Notes under the pieces: generated by a model
The model's input: only the letters and a program-made list of their open reading frames with translations
What the model was told of the DNA's origin: nothing
Databases searched by the model: none
From: Conchocele bisecta
Taxonomy: Eukaryota; Mollusca; Bivalvia; Lucinida; Thyasiridae
Length of the DNA: 64,000 nucleotides
NCBI GenBank assembly: GCA_029237695.1
Contig: CM055279.1
Coordinates: 17,323,686-17,387,685, forward strand
Direction of reading: 5' to 3'
Shown: piece by piece, positions 52,522-64,000 of the stretch
How the letters are laid out: each line of letters starts with the position of its first letter
Position numbering within the stretch: the first letter of the stretch is position 1
Position numbers and translations under genes: made by a program

Positions 52522-52590
52522 CAGTGCATCCTCTCTAAGCCGGACACCCTGGCGACCTCTCAGGGTGTCCGGTTTAGATAGGTTTCACTG
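52522..52590. mobile_element. 69-bp hairpin MITE, TA flanked
   Basis: CAGTGCATCCTCTCTAAGCC...ACACCCTGG faces CAGGGTGTCCGGTTTAGATAGG...CACTG, with TA on each side. One almost continuous hairpin, probably Tc1/mariner-type. Confidence 0.65.
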
Positions 52591-52661
52591 TACATGATTG
52601 TATAATTGTAATTGTTACAACATGTCCCGATAAAAATACCGGTAGTAAGCATAATAGTACT

Positions 52662-53104
52662 GGGGGGGGGGGGGGCGTTTCACTAAGCTTCGTACTGCTA
52701 AAATGTTCGTAACTGCACTGCATATTTAGAATGGAATGGAATGGTGATTAACGGCCCAACAACACAAAAGACTATTATTTAGGGCCAAGCAATGTAGTTG
52801 AAGAATAAAAATAATATTAAAATAATATGTTAGATGTGGTAGGCAATCAGATGATCAGGGTAAAACAACAATAATAGGATGAACAATATAAATGAACACC
52901 ATGTATACCGTGAACGATACAAATCAGATCTTCCGATACAAGCTGGTTTCATGGAGATTTAGAATAGTTTGTAAATTTCAATTGATGTATTTACATTTAT
53001 TGAGCGTAAGAACACATTGTTAATGTGAAATTTACAGACTATCATAATTTTGCACTAAGTCTTGTGAACATTTTAGTCGTACGAAGTTTAGTGAAACGGC
53101 CCCC
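52662..53104. mobile_element. MITE, GTTTCACTAAA-ended family (second copy)
   Basis: It has a G-run then CGTTTCACTAAGCTTCGTAC at the left and GTACGAAGTTTAGTGAAACGGC at the right, matching the ends of the element at 2,338-2,580. Copy 2 is longer (~440 bp). Confidence 0.65.
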
Positions 53105-54635
53105 TGGTGCGTGTATATGTATATCCTCTCGTCGGTAATAATTAATTTGAAAACGAAACTTGCAATTTAGTTTTGTTGTGCTTCAGAAAAAGTACATTCA
53201 GCGCCTTTGTAAACAAAGAAATGAGTGGCCAACCAAGCCATGCTAAAATGCACCGTGGCGTACGTATACGTACTACATGTATTTTGAATTCAGATCTGTA
53301 CACTATAATCCAGTCAGTGATTTACACACTAAATTTGTCCCGATCTTAAAATTGATTTCGGTGGAATGACGCTGCACGAACTTGACCATGCGAAATTCGT
53401 TCGAAGCGGCTCGTTTGAATTTGAAATGTATGTATTTGCTTTATATTATGTACGCGCCTCCGACTACAACTGGCCTTTGATAGTAAAGCACGTAGACATC
53501 CAGTGTTTAATACAATGTAGTAAGTAAATTAACAACGATCTAAAGTCGGACTTCTTAAATTTATAAATGTTGGAGACGTGTGCATCTGCGCAGCCTGATC
53601 AGGTCTACAATGATTGCAAATATACTAGTAAAATATATGTTATACATTCATATAACCATATTTATAAGTGGTCATTTTAAAGAATATTTAACATTGTTAT
53701 CAAACGGCAATCGTACGGCTGATTCCATGTGATACTTTTGAAAGTCGCTAAACATACGTGGCGCGGTACATGTAAGTGGTAGCAGATACATGTCACAAGC
53801 AGTAGGCTAGTACGTCTCTGGTGGCTACAACTATGTTTGCAGTAAATATTCCTGTGACACAATACCTGCACACTAAATACTAAATACTAACACATGTTTG
53901 GCCCAGTGTCAACATGATGCGATATGCCAGGAGCGGCGTAATTAGCACCACCGTAGTTTCTATCTGTGATACGATTATTTTTCTGAAAATTTCAAATTTT
54001 ATTTTAAGTTTTATATTCGACAGGTGAGCCAGTAAATTAAACGAATTAAGACCTATGCCCAGTTCTATTCGTGGCCAATTATATCCATAATACGTGTCCC
54101 AGTAATTTAACTTCGTCATCATGGTATAACTTTACTTTCTTATCGCGTTTGTTTGTAATTGTTATATAAATATAAAAATAAAGTGTAAAAGAAATATTGC
54201 CATTATGATTACATATTGCTGATCTTGTGATGTGTAAAATACCGGTCGTATGGTAATTTAGTTTCAAATGTCAGGTTACATGTCGTCCATCTAATATATT
54301 ATAGAAATCATAATATGCCAATTTGTATAAAAATAATCGACAAAATTACTACGTGTTTCCTTGAAGGAAACCGAAAAAGCAGACAACTATCTGAACCACT
54401 ATGAAAACAGCAGCAAAATTCTGCCACGCGTATCCAATATTAAAATATTTGTGAGCCACAAATAGTAAAGCGTACGATTATAAACAGGAGAACTTATTGC
54501 AATGCGGACGCAACGATTTAAAATGTCAAAAATCCGACGTGACGTTGGTAGATTTAAGCCTAACTTTGCCACGTCATTTTCAGGCTTTCATGACGTTGTC
54601 ATTAAGGCTTGTTTTCACAGAGCGCGGCCCAAATA
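53105..54635. other. Host DNA, no gene recognised
   Basis: No exon, RNA gene or clear repeat that I can support. Confidence 0.35.
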
Positions 54636-55442
54636 TGTATTTATTACTGGTGCAATTATCATACTTTATAATCTCTCTAAAATATTTTTTTCCAGGTGAC
54701 GTATTTAATTAGTATAAATTATTTAAAAATAACATGTTCCATTTGCATATGAAAATAGCCTGATACCACCAGGAGTCAATATTTAGAGGTTAATACGTGG
54801 CTTGTTTGATATCGGCCTAGGTATCGGCCCGAGATCACTTGGTATCAGCCTGAGACCGAAGGTGGAAGGCTGATACCAAGTTACCGAGGGACGATACCTA
54901 GGCCGATATCAAACATGACACGTATTAACGTCTTTATTACTTAGATTACGTATATATCAATTTCAATATCAATCATCCGACAGTTGTGATAATCCTATAT
55001 TAAAATATATACCGTTATCCATGATTGAATGACGAAATACAGAGCCTACGAATTTACATTCCCGGCATCTGTCAAAATTTACGCAGCCGATAAAGTAAAC
55101 ATATGCAATGCGCATGCCCAAAGGAACTGGTTTAATACGCGCGCGAGACATGGTATCGGACTGGAAACGGCGGTATCAGATTAGTAACGATGGTATCAGA
55201 CTAGAAATGGCAGTATCAGACTAGAAGTTTCAGTGTATGAGACTGGAAAACACGCCGTATCAGCATGGACAGGCAATTTCTAGGCAAAAAGTAATAACAT
55301 TAAAACAAATATTACTAAGTGATTATATCTGTATAGCGGGCACTCGTACGTTTTAGAGCTGGTGAAATAATGACACAATTATACTCTTATTTAATTCCTA
55401 TAAAGAACACTGTGTGCCTACTGAGTGGGCATGTACTTTTAA
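54636..55442. mobile_element. TTAA MITE, left-truncated and interrupted
   Basis: It matches the family from GTGCAATTATCATACTTTATAA through CCATTTGCATATGAAAATAGCC (an empty Polinton site) and again from ATTACTAAGTGATTATATCTG to CATGTACTTTTAA. Between them lie ~520 bp of unrelated DNA, including a palindrome (54,790-54,928) with arms TTAATACGTGGCTTGTTTGA and its mirror. Confidence 0.7.
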
Positions 55443-56248
55443 TATTGTTAACGGATACTTGAATTAATGGCAGACATGAGACATCTACAATGTATAATGA
55501 ATGATTATGAAGTACACACTTATGACAATTGACATTTCTCTTTAATATACAGACATACTATAACAAAACATGTTTACGTAATATCACAAGAATTACGCCA
55601 CGGAAGCGGTGTCGCGCCTGCCAGGCATTTGACCGTAACATGATCATGGACATGTGCTAAATTAAGCATCACAACAGCCATCAGAGAAGTGCATGGTTAA
55701 AACACTAAAAGGGTCAAGGTTGAAGAAGCTCTTTGACATAAAAAATGGTTAATGTTTTCACAACCATGATGAGGTCAAAAATGTCAAGGTCGTGTTAATG
55801 GCGGCATGAGTGTGTTCCAAATGCTTCGGTACCAGTCCACCAAGATTTGAGACTTTTTTAGCAATTCTTGGCCGAGCGAGCACCTCCGCAAGCTTTTTTT
55901 CTCAGATATCCTCTTCATATATTCGCAGAGGCTGTTTGCTGTACACACTTGTTACGTTGTATGTCAAGAAACTTTAATAGCTACACATGTCAAATTGGCA
56001 TACAGCCAAGAGCATTTATAATGTGTAAAAGTTAGAATGTGGTGGTCAATTTTTGCACTTATTCCGTCATGGCCGCTGGACTAAAGGCGACAGAAAGCTA
56101 TGCGATGTTTGCACTAACAAATAATGTGTGAATCAATTCTACATGTATACCTGCCCAGTCTGATCATAGTCTGTACTGTCTTTTTCAAGTGGACTGGTAC
56201 CTTAGATGTACCAAGTTTCCAAATATTAAAGTAATCCATCACGTAATA
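55443..56248. other. Host DNA, no gene recognised
   Basis: Nothing supportable. Confidence 0.3.
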
Positions 56249-58169
56249 TTAAAGGTACATGCCCACTCAGTAGGCACAAAATGTTCTTAGTAGGAATTAA
56301 ACAAGTGTATAATTGTGTCATTATTCCACCAGTTCTAACAAGAGTGCCCACGTTCACAACGTACGCACGTCGAGGCAATCCCAGTCAACAAGGGGAGAAA
56401 ACTCACTGAACCAATAGAGTTCTTCATCTTGACGTGATAAACATGTATGCCAACTTTGGTTACGATCAGTCCAGTAGAACTCGAGTTATTGCGTGGACAA
56501 AGATACCGAGAGTCCGAAAATAAATCAAAGTACTGAAAGTACTGAGCTGCGAGCCCGACTGAAATGGGTGGTAAACAGTATTTTAGTATATTATCCTTTA
56601 ACTATTTCAAATAGAGTAATTGTAGCATATGGTGTTATGGGAAACTGTATAAGCTTTAAGCTCTGAGATTTTTATCAATTTTCTACATCATTTAATGAAA
56701 ATATGACTGATTTTCGAAATCATTATCGGCGAAATACGGCGATGCGATAAGGGTGGTAATTCCATATCCGGGCTCATTTATTGTAAGTGAAAGTGTACGC
56801 TATTACCACTCATTCGAAACATGCCGACGCGACGATACAAATGAGTGAACCATCTAGACGACACGGTTCAAATGAGTGGCAACAGTATATTTTTATCAAT
56901 TTTCGACATCATTTAAGGAAAATATGACTGATTTTCGAGATCAATATGGGCGAAATACGGTGATGCGATACGGATGGTAATTCAATATCCGGATTCACTC
57001 TTCAAACACTTATGGTTATAGTGCTGTTTTATGCAAATTTGTACACGCAATAGTTGTGAATGAAAAAATCCATACAGGTGCCAGACAGGTGCCAGACAGA
57101 TGTGATTCGGGTTTACACACCATTAATGCGCGACCAAAAAAATACCGTTTTATTTGTGGAAAAATGAACGGCTAAATCTGAGGTTCCATTGGTTTTTCTT
57201 CAATTAATTATGTACCAAAGATATAAATTCTAATAAATGTGAAATGTAAAATAGCATAAAACGAGTCGTTAACAATGACCTAGATACAAGATGTATACAT
57301 ACGCGCCACAAGAAAAAATAGCGCCGTGATATCTGACTGTATTTTGAGAACCGGTTAAATAAGCTGCAAGAGGCTAGCAGCTAAAAATGACCGCCAATCG
57401 GATATAAGTCATCGGAAAATTCAAATGCAATATACTTCTTCGTCTTGCCGTGATAAACATGTATACCGAATTTGGTTACGAGCGGTAAAGTAGATCTTGA
57501 GTTATTGCGTGGACAAGGATACAGAATGCGAAAATTAAAAATGGCAGCCAAGGGGAGATAAGTCACCGGCCAAAATCAATAGGCTTCTGCGTCTTGCCGT
57601 GATAAATATGCATACTGAATTTGGTTACAATCCGTCAAGTAGTTTTCTAGTTATTGCGTGGACAATCTGTGCCCTCCTGCCAGGCCGCCTGCCCGTACAA
57701 GATGAATACATAATACGTCCCGTTTTTTCAAACTGGCGTATAAAAATTGCAAGGGCCCACTATACAGATATAATTATTTAATAATATTTATTTTACTGAT
57801 AGTGACGCGCTGTGGTAACAGGCTATTTTCATATGCAAATGAGGCATGATATGTTTTAATTATTTATACTAATTAAATGGGTCACCTGAATAAAACTATA
57901 GTTTCGACAGGTTATAAAGTATCATCATTGCACATCAACATATAGACACAGAGAGTAAATAGTAATGTCCATTAACAGTTTTAGGAAACACAGTTATCGC
58001 CCCTGATATCAGCGTCGAAATTTACATCTGATATAAAACTGATATAATGTAATGCCAATCAATACGCGGGTAATGGTGAATCAATGTTTATTTTTCCACA
58101 AAATTGTTTCAGATGATATCTCTGATATAAAGAACATTTTCTGCCTACTGAGTGGGCATGTACCTTTAA
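56249..58169. mobile_element. TTAA MITE interrupted by a ~1.4-kb repeat
   Basis: TTAAAGGTACATGCCCACTCAG to GAGTGGGCATGTACCTTTAA. About 56,341-57,740 is a different element, marked by two repeats of CGTCTTGCCGTGATAAA-ATG, TTGGTTAC and TAGTTATTGCGTGGACAA. Its intact centre (ATGCAAATGAGGCATG, reverse strand) is the empty form of the Polinton target. Confidence 0.8.
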
Positions 58170-59246
58170 TGTTATACGATGATGAAGAAACTTGACGCAG
58201 CAAATGGCTAAGGTTTTCCACAAGGATGTGAAGGTAAAAACGGTCAATGCCATGTTAATTGCGGCAAGAATGTGTTCCAAATGCTCACATGTATCAAGTG
58301 CCAAATATTGATGCAATCCGTCAAGTAATATTAAAGTTATACCATGATGACGAAGCTTATACAATTTTTTTGACATTTCGGACGACGACCACGACCACGG
58401 AAAAGGCGACGACTATAGTCGCGCCTTCTGCTAAAGCATTCTCGACAAAAATCGGTGTAGCGGTTCACAAGTTATTGATTAAACAAATCTGTAACACATT
58501 TACCTTACATTGTGAACATAAGTCCTCAGTGACCGTGACCTTGGACGGTCGGACGTGGATCGTAAGAAAAACAAAGCACCACCCATATACACACATTGTG
58601 GCCAAACAATATGAAAATAGGTGAAGTAGTTTATGAGTTATTGAAAAATGAAAGGTGTACTAGTTAATGCACGTACATACGCACGTACAAATGTACGCAC
58701 ATGGACTAACGCTATATACCCGTTTGGCTATCGGCGGGGGGATAATAAAGGGACTTGTTACAATGGTGTAATTTCAAACTGAGATGGGGCGCCCCGATAT
58801 ATGTAACGCCTATTACATAATATTTACACCTTCCATAAATTCATAATGCAAACGCCCATTCGACGTACTGCGTTTACATCCCAATACAATACATTAGACC
58901 CACGTGACGTCACGCGATGCTGTTGATTGGCTAAAGTTCGTTTGACGTCCATAAATTCCACGAGGTTGTCAATAACTGCACGCTATTGACCGGCAACGTC
59001 GCTTTTCGCGGAATTGCGACAAATTGACGTAAAACAATATTATTCTTAAGTTTAACGCCATAGTTGGTTATTTACATTTTCTAAACTATCAGAAAATGCA
59101 GTTTAAATACGTATAAGTAATAAAACCATGTGCTGTTGCTTTTACTGGGCTGTACAATATATTTGGTATGTTTAAAGTCTGCTAGGAGCCCTTCGGACGC
59201 AACAACCAATGGTTGTATTCCCTACTTAATTTAATAAATCACACAC
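58170..59246. other. Host DNA, intronic
   Basis: No exon recognised. The ACGCACGTACAAATGTACGCAC region near 58,679 is a short repeat. Confidence 0.3.
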
Positions 59247-59444
59247 CTGGCTTGTGGCATCGGACACGTTTACCGGTACGTATCGGTAACTAGTCCCGTT
59301 CTGCATATTCACGGTTTCGATAAAGCTCTCGTTGTATCTCTCGTTGTTGTCGATGTTGTCGATTGGTTGTATGCCCCCAGTTGCATGCACGGCGCACACG
59401 TACACACTAACGGATAGCAGAATAATACTGACACAATTCTCCAT
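59247..59444 (-). CDS. First coding exon of a secreted or membrane protein (signal peptide)
   Basis: From ATG 59,444 the exon encodes MENCVSIILLSVSVYVCAVHA, a good signal peptide, then an Asn-rich mature start (DNIDNNERYNESFIETVN) with several N-glycosylation sequons (NES, NGT, NVS). It ends at the donor CCAG/GTGTGT. An ATG 60 bp upstream in the same frame would add a second hydrophobic stretch and is less likely. No family is recognised. On strand and order it could be the first exon of the gene carrying the laminin-EGF exon at 46.2 kb, but 13 kb of repeats separate them. Confidence 0.6.
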
Positions 59445-62400
59445 TATCTGTAGTTTAATAAATATAAATGCAAACCAAAGGTATAAGTGTTCCAACGCGC
59501 CCACTTATGCTGTATGAAATGCAAGCGGAAGTATTTACATGGGACACCAGGGCCTGTCACATGACAATACGCACTACAGTGTTATTGGATATTCAGTGTC
59601 ATACCCAGCATAGGCAAACGAGGCGGTCCATTTTGCCGAACTAGTTCCCATGTAATACATTTGGGTATGTAATCACAACATAGCGATAAACATGTATATA
59701 ACACTGCAGTTTTTAATCTCTGTACGTGGCTAACTGTCACACCTCAATTAGACTACTCTAGGCAAGAATGCTGCGCCTACACCCGTCGCTACGTCTCGGG
59801 TGGACACTGCAATACAAAGTACAGCTACATTTGCACCTTGATCGACATTAACATACTTGCACATTAATAGTTTACATAGCCTTTACAAATGCAATCCAGT
59901 CAGTTTGAAAACTAAAGTTATGCACACATTTATGCAGCCAATGTAGTTCCAATTTAGAAATAAAAAAACTGTCGCTGGCTATTGGTTACGCGTAGCTACA
60001 CAAACTTTATGCCAGTCACATAGATGAAATATTGCACCTAGCAAGCGTTGAAATAAGTGTCTAGTGTCATACCGCTAAACACTTAGTTAACCAGATTAGC
60101 ATTACAATATGTACTTTCCAATGCTGCGTGGTCGATAATATTTGCCAGTTTACACCAACAGCTAAACAATGTTGTTTTCAATCATATGTCCTCCATACTA
60201 AATGCAACTGATATTGAAACATTTAATATCCAATTCTACAACATGTCCCGGCAGTATTACAACAGACCACTCCATTTTAAAGGATACTGCATTGTACTAG
60301 CTTAAAGTTAGTCACTGCCAGACATATAGTTGACGACAATTTATACCTATGACAAGCATTGAAGCATATTATATAAACCGAGCGGGGATATTCATCTGAT
60401 GTTTAAATTGGCTATCCTTTACTTACCATCAGGAAATTTACTACTGTTTGCGCGAACTAGTACAATCTGAGGGCAGATGCTGTCAAATGCAGTTATGGGT
60501 AGTATTTTAATATATATGTCGTGTTTTAAGCGCTACTGGTATTGCTTTGAAGTACAATGTCACTTTGACGTGCTTGTAATTACATAGCGTGTGTAAAAAT
60601 ATGTTGTCCAGCAGAGCTAGTTACAATTTCGACAATGCTGCTCAATTTAATCATATTGTCCCTTCTTTTGTAGCATTTGCTTTGTTTCTTTGTTTGTCAC
60701 AGTCAGTGTGTTGCCTTATTTCGTCTCTGTGCGCCATAAGTTAAGGAAACCTTGCAGGCGTTGTAATCCATGCCAACCAGGTTTAACTGTCTATTCGAAC
60801 TATATTGATCACTGACGATTCGGCAGGGGTGCGGTTTTGTGCCTCCTTGGACTGTACGTGAGTGTCTTTTTGTATTTTATTTGATTGTCACTGCCGTTTT
60901 CTCATTTATTTTATTAGTGATTTATTTATGAATTAATTGATTAATAAGTATAAAACATATGCATTAGATATCCGATATCGACTGGTGTAAATAAGCTCAT
61001 GACTAGTGATTAAATAACAGTTATTGCAGTATTAAAATCAGTTTCACATGCAGCTTATACTGAACATGTAACAGTACAATGCTTTGTGATATTCGAAAAC
61101 TGGATATTGGCATGCGATACATGTATGTCGTTAACATCATGTTCATGAAATCCGCTCAGTGAAAATAGAAAATGCTCTGTTGGAGTAGATTAGTTTTATA
61201 CTTAATTATATATACTTCGCTAATACTTAAGTGCGTACGAAGGTATGTCTGTAATATTTCTATGTCAGTGGGACAAAACAACGTTTACTGTTTGATTTAA
61301 TGAAGGCAATATACTGGATATTATATCGCCCAACTGATAGGTTGAAACTCAGAAACAGTAATATGAAGAACATGTAATTCTATAATTTGAAACATTTCAG
61401 TAATATTACTGCTTTGGGAATTCAAACAAACTCAAAGTAACAAAGTGGCTATGTATGTTTCATACAAAGGCCGTAATTTCTCAGGTATATTAAATAATTT
61501 CCAAATTATAAACCGTGTCTTAACAGAAAAATATACATTGTGGTAACCGTCTTATACAATATTAAATAGACCATACTATTAAATTGCCGTGTTGCAATGT
61601 GAACGTATGGCGGCCATCTTAGAATTTAGCAAACTAGGCATTATCCAAGTATGTCTTACATTTGTTTTACTGTGTCCATGTACTACTTTTTACTTGTTTC
61701 AAATGATTAATGCCATCGAATAGATAACACAATGAAAAATGATGAGAAATCGTGATATTTGACGGCCATCTTGAATTTTGGTACACAAAACAGTTATCAT
61801 CCAAGTATGTTTTGCTATTGTCATGGCTATTTACTGTGTACGTATGATCGTACGTAAGCATGTTTTGAAATGTTAAATGACTTTGGATTTATATACACTG
61901 TACATATTTTTCAAGTAATCAATATTTATTAAAGTAGCATAAGCTTGTATTTCAATTATGAACTATAATCCAATACGAATAAACCAAGAACTGGTCATAT
62001 ACAATATTGTATATATGGTTTAGTGAGGTGGGGTGAGGTAGTGGTATATTGGCGGCCATCTTGGATTTTGGCGGCCATTTAGAAAGAAAATGTTCTGGTT
62101 CGATTGTATGTAAATCACAAATATCAATTAAAATTGATTTTATGACTATCCATGAATTACAGTGGTTTACCCGTGAAATCGAAATCTATCTTACACCCGT
62201 TAAATACCAGATGCGCCCGTGAAATATCGATTTCGAAAAGTCACAGTTTTGCCGAACTACTTTCTTAGGCTCCGCACAACTGGGGAATTTTAGTAGTTGC
62301 ATGATTATGTCCATTTCACACCTGTGATTAGCTCCCTTGCTGGATGCGCGCACCTGGCACCTGGCACACGAGCAACATTTGTTATCTGCTACCGAAGGAG

Positions 62401-62541
62401 GAAGGAGGAAATCGAGGAACTGGATAATTTGCTTTCGCAAATAGATACGAATTAAACATGAGGACCCTCAAATAATACCATTGCCCTACATTTAGCATGT
62501 TTAGTAAAAAATGATAATCGTAATCAAAACAACAAATAAAA
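59445..62541. other. Host DNA, no gene recognised
   Basis: The start may include the promoter and 5' untranslated region of the signal-peptide exon. GGCGGCCATCTTGGATTTTGG-type words recur at 61,610, 61,760 and 62,050. No other gene is seen. Confidence 0.35.
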
Positions 62542-62569
62542 CATGATGAATATCTTAAAATATCCAGCA

Positions 62570-62890
62570 ATCTTCATTCTTGATCTTGAAATTCTCTGTG
62601 ATGAATCAGGTGTTTGTATCTATTATATTCAAAAGAACAGTCGCCACAAGAACATACATTTGCAGCCTATACGACAATCTTTACATTTTCTGTGTAATCC
62701 ATGGAATTCCATTAGAATTGTCAATCTTTATTCTTGATCTTGACATTCTCCGTGATGAACCAGGTGCTTTTATCTATGCTTGCAACACAACTGTTCTACT
62801 TTATATTCAAAAGAACAGTCGCCCCAAGAACGGACATTTGCAACCTGTACGAAAACGTTGACATTTTCTGTGTAATCCACCAGAGCGACA
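62570..62890 (+). repeat. Two-copy ~160-bp tandem repeat
   Basis: TTCTTGATCTTGA-ATTCTC-GTGATGAA, ATTCAAAAGAACAGTCGCC-CAAGAAC and ACATTTTCTGTGTAATCCA occur twice. The two overlapping long frames seen here follow from the repeat. Confidence 0.65.
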
Positions 62891-63437
62891 CTGAAATGTT
62901 TTTCAGAATTCTGTCACATATCCTAAATCTCTATACCACAGTAGTCAGAGAAAAGCATGCAAAATTTAACTGTTTGAATGGCATTATGCTAGTGGTGAAA
63001 ATAACCTCCAAATATATCGTGAACTTTCATTATTTTCAGAGAGCAATAAGTAAACAAATATCATGTTGACTACTTGCGAACCGTAATTTGCAATCTAATC
63101 CCGTACCGTCCGTAGCCACAGTTATGATTCCATTCATAGGCCTTCTATGCAGAATAGCGAATCAGGTCTGATTCGCACTTTAGCAGTTAATTATGAAAGA
63201 TTTTCTATAGTTTTAAACTGAAATGAGTGTTAATGTTATGAACATAACATATTCAAGTACTTATGACATAAATTTACATATGTAGTTGACATGATAAAGT
63301 AAATTTAAGTTATTATCAACAAGTGATCCAGTCAGCGGCAGCCAAATTACCGCTAATTCGATAATATGGCAATCAAATAAATGATAAACAAAATAGAAAA
63401 TACAAAATATGTATTTTTGTGGCTAATTGCAATCCAG

Positions 63438-63761
63438 TTACAAATATAAATTCAACGTAACAGAAAACAATATGTGAAAACATTTCTCAAGTTCCCGGTC
63501 TGATATCACAAGGATGAAGCACGGCCCATCATGCACAATGAGCAGTACTAGAACCAGTATGCCCATCATACATGATGTCCGACAGATGCTACTGCATGTA
63601 GCAGTAAACCAAGCGATCAGGAACAAGAGAAATGCAACAAGCACTGACAATTCCAGTGCCTGGGAAATGAAATCCATTTCCTCAGCCGCTAATCTATATG
63701 CTAAGAACAATGCAAATGGTATCATTATATAATACAAGCAAATAACAAGGTATGTATTCAC
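63438..63761 (-). other. Possible exon encoding hydrophobic helices
   Basis: A 107-codon minus-strand frame has three hydrophobic stretches (YYIMIPFALFLAYRL, LELSVLVAFLLFLIAWF, MGILVLVLLIV). It might be an exon of a multi-pass membrane protein, but I see no strong splice sites and no recognisable motif; chance is a real alternative. Confidence 0.2.
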
Positions 63762-64000
63762 AAGGTAAACGGAAAGTTCCTACCTTAAACTTGATAGATG
63801 GCTCTGTACTGTACCTTGATATGACAAAACAATTTGATATCTGAAAACTGAACAATACAAATGTAAAAATAAGTTAACTGCACGCTAAATAAAGATCACC
63901 TTAACAAATTAAAATTTGATTGAAGTGAAAAATAAGAAGGAAAACAACAATAAACCACAAAGAATTAACTCTAAATCTGGGTCATGGGTGGGTGGGTAAA

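Noticed and set aside
62186..62440. 84-codon Cys-containing minus-strand frame
   Set aside because: Cys spacing fits no domain I know, and no splice borders or neighbouring exons support it.

Overview
The window is invertebrate nuclear DNA, most likely from a bivalve mollusc. It is AT-rich and intron-rich, with split host exons that have canonical GT/AG borders. It is packed with MITEs, tRNA-derived SINE-like sequences, a LINE fragment and several minisatellites. The species call rests on the style of the repeats and is an inference.

Layout. 1-3.3 kb: three consecutive minus-strand exons of a P5B-type (ATP13A-like) cation/polyamine-transport ATPase, with intronic MITEs and a SINE-like piece. 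3,277-21,189: a ~500-bp TTAA-flanked MITE split by a 17.4-kb Polinton/Maverick (adintovirus-like) element at 3,593-21,000. That element has ~198-bp terminal inverted repeats and a TCATTT target-site duplication. 21.2-64 kb: host DNA dominated by repeats. It holds two more small exons (a laminin-type EGF exon at 46.2 kb and a signal-peptide exon at 59.3 kb, both minus strand), a segmental duplication (27.1-28.5 and 39.8-42.0 kb versus 42.7-45.5 kb), a 1,150-bp higher-order repeat (36.5-39.8 kb), minisatellites at 40.8-41.7, 46.9-48.7 and 48.9-49.9 kb, a reverse-transcriptase remnant at 51 kb, and four further copies of the TTAA MITE.

The Polinton. From left to right it carries: two tiny ORFs; a tRNA-like insertion; a minus-strand small hydrophobic protein; a minus-strand coiled-coil fibre-like protein with a C-terminal head domain; a minus-strand ~218-aa structural candidate; a plus-strand ~480-aa virion-type protein with a C-terminal membrane anchor; a minus-strand 443-aa acidic/coiled-coil/membrane protein; then a plus-strand run of major capsid protein, FtsK/A32-type packaging ATPase, a 302-aa conserved protein, three small (mostly membrane) proteins, a 117-aa protein and a retrovirus-type DDE integrase. 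The minus-strand protein-primed family B DNA polymerase converges on the integrase. A divergent plus-strand zinc-finger protein sits next to the right terminal repeat. Integrase and polymerase would integrate and copy the element; capsid protein, ATPase and the accessory proteins would form and fill a particle. I see no adenain-type maturation protease.

State of the element. Termini, target duplication, integrase, ATPase and the small genes are intact. The polymerase, capsid, ~480-aa, fibre and 93-aa genes each carry frameshifts or stops, so this copy looks like a fairly recent but decaying insertion, unless the indels are assembly errors. The most interesting signals are: the empty-site proof of insertion into a MITE; a family of short CCAAT...ATTGG palindromes scattered through the plus-strand genes; an internal inverted repeat and a shared CGTCCAATTGAACAG motif upstream of the terminal genes; a second shared AT-rich motif upstream of other genes; and the domain-rich polymerase N-terminus.
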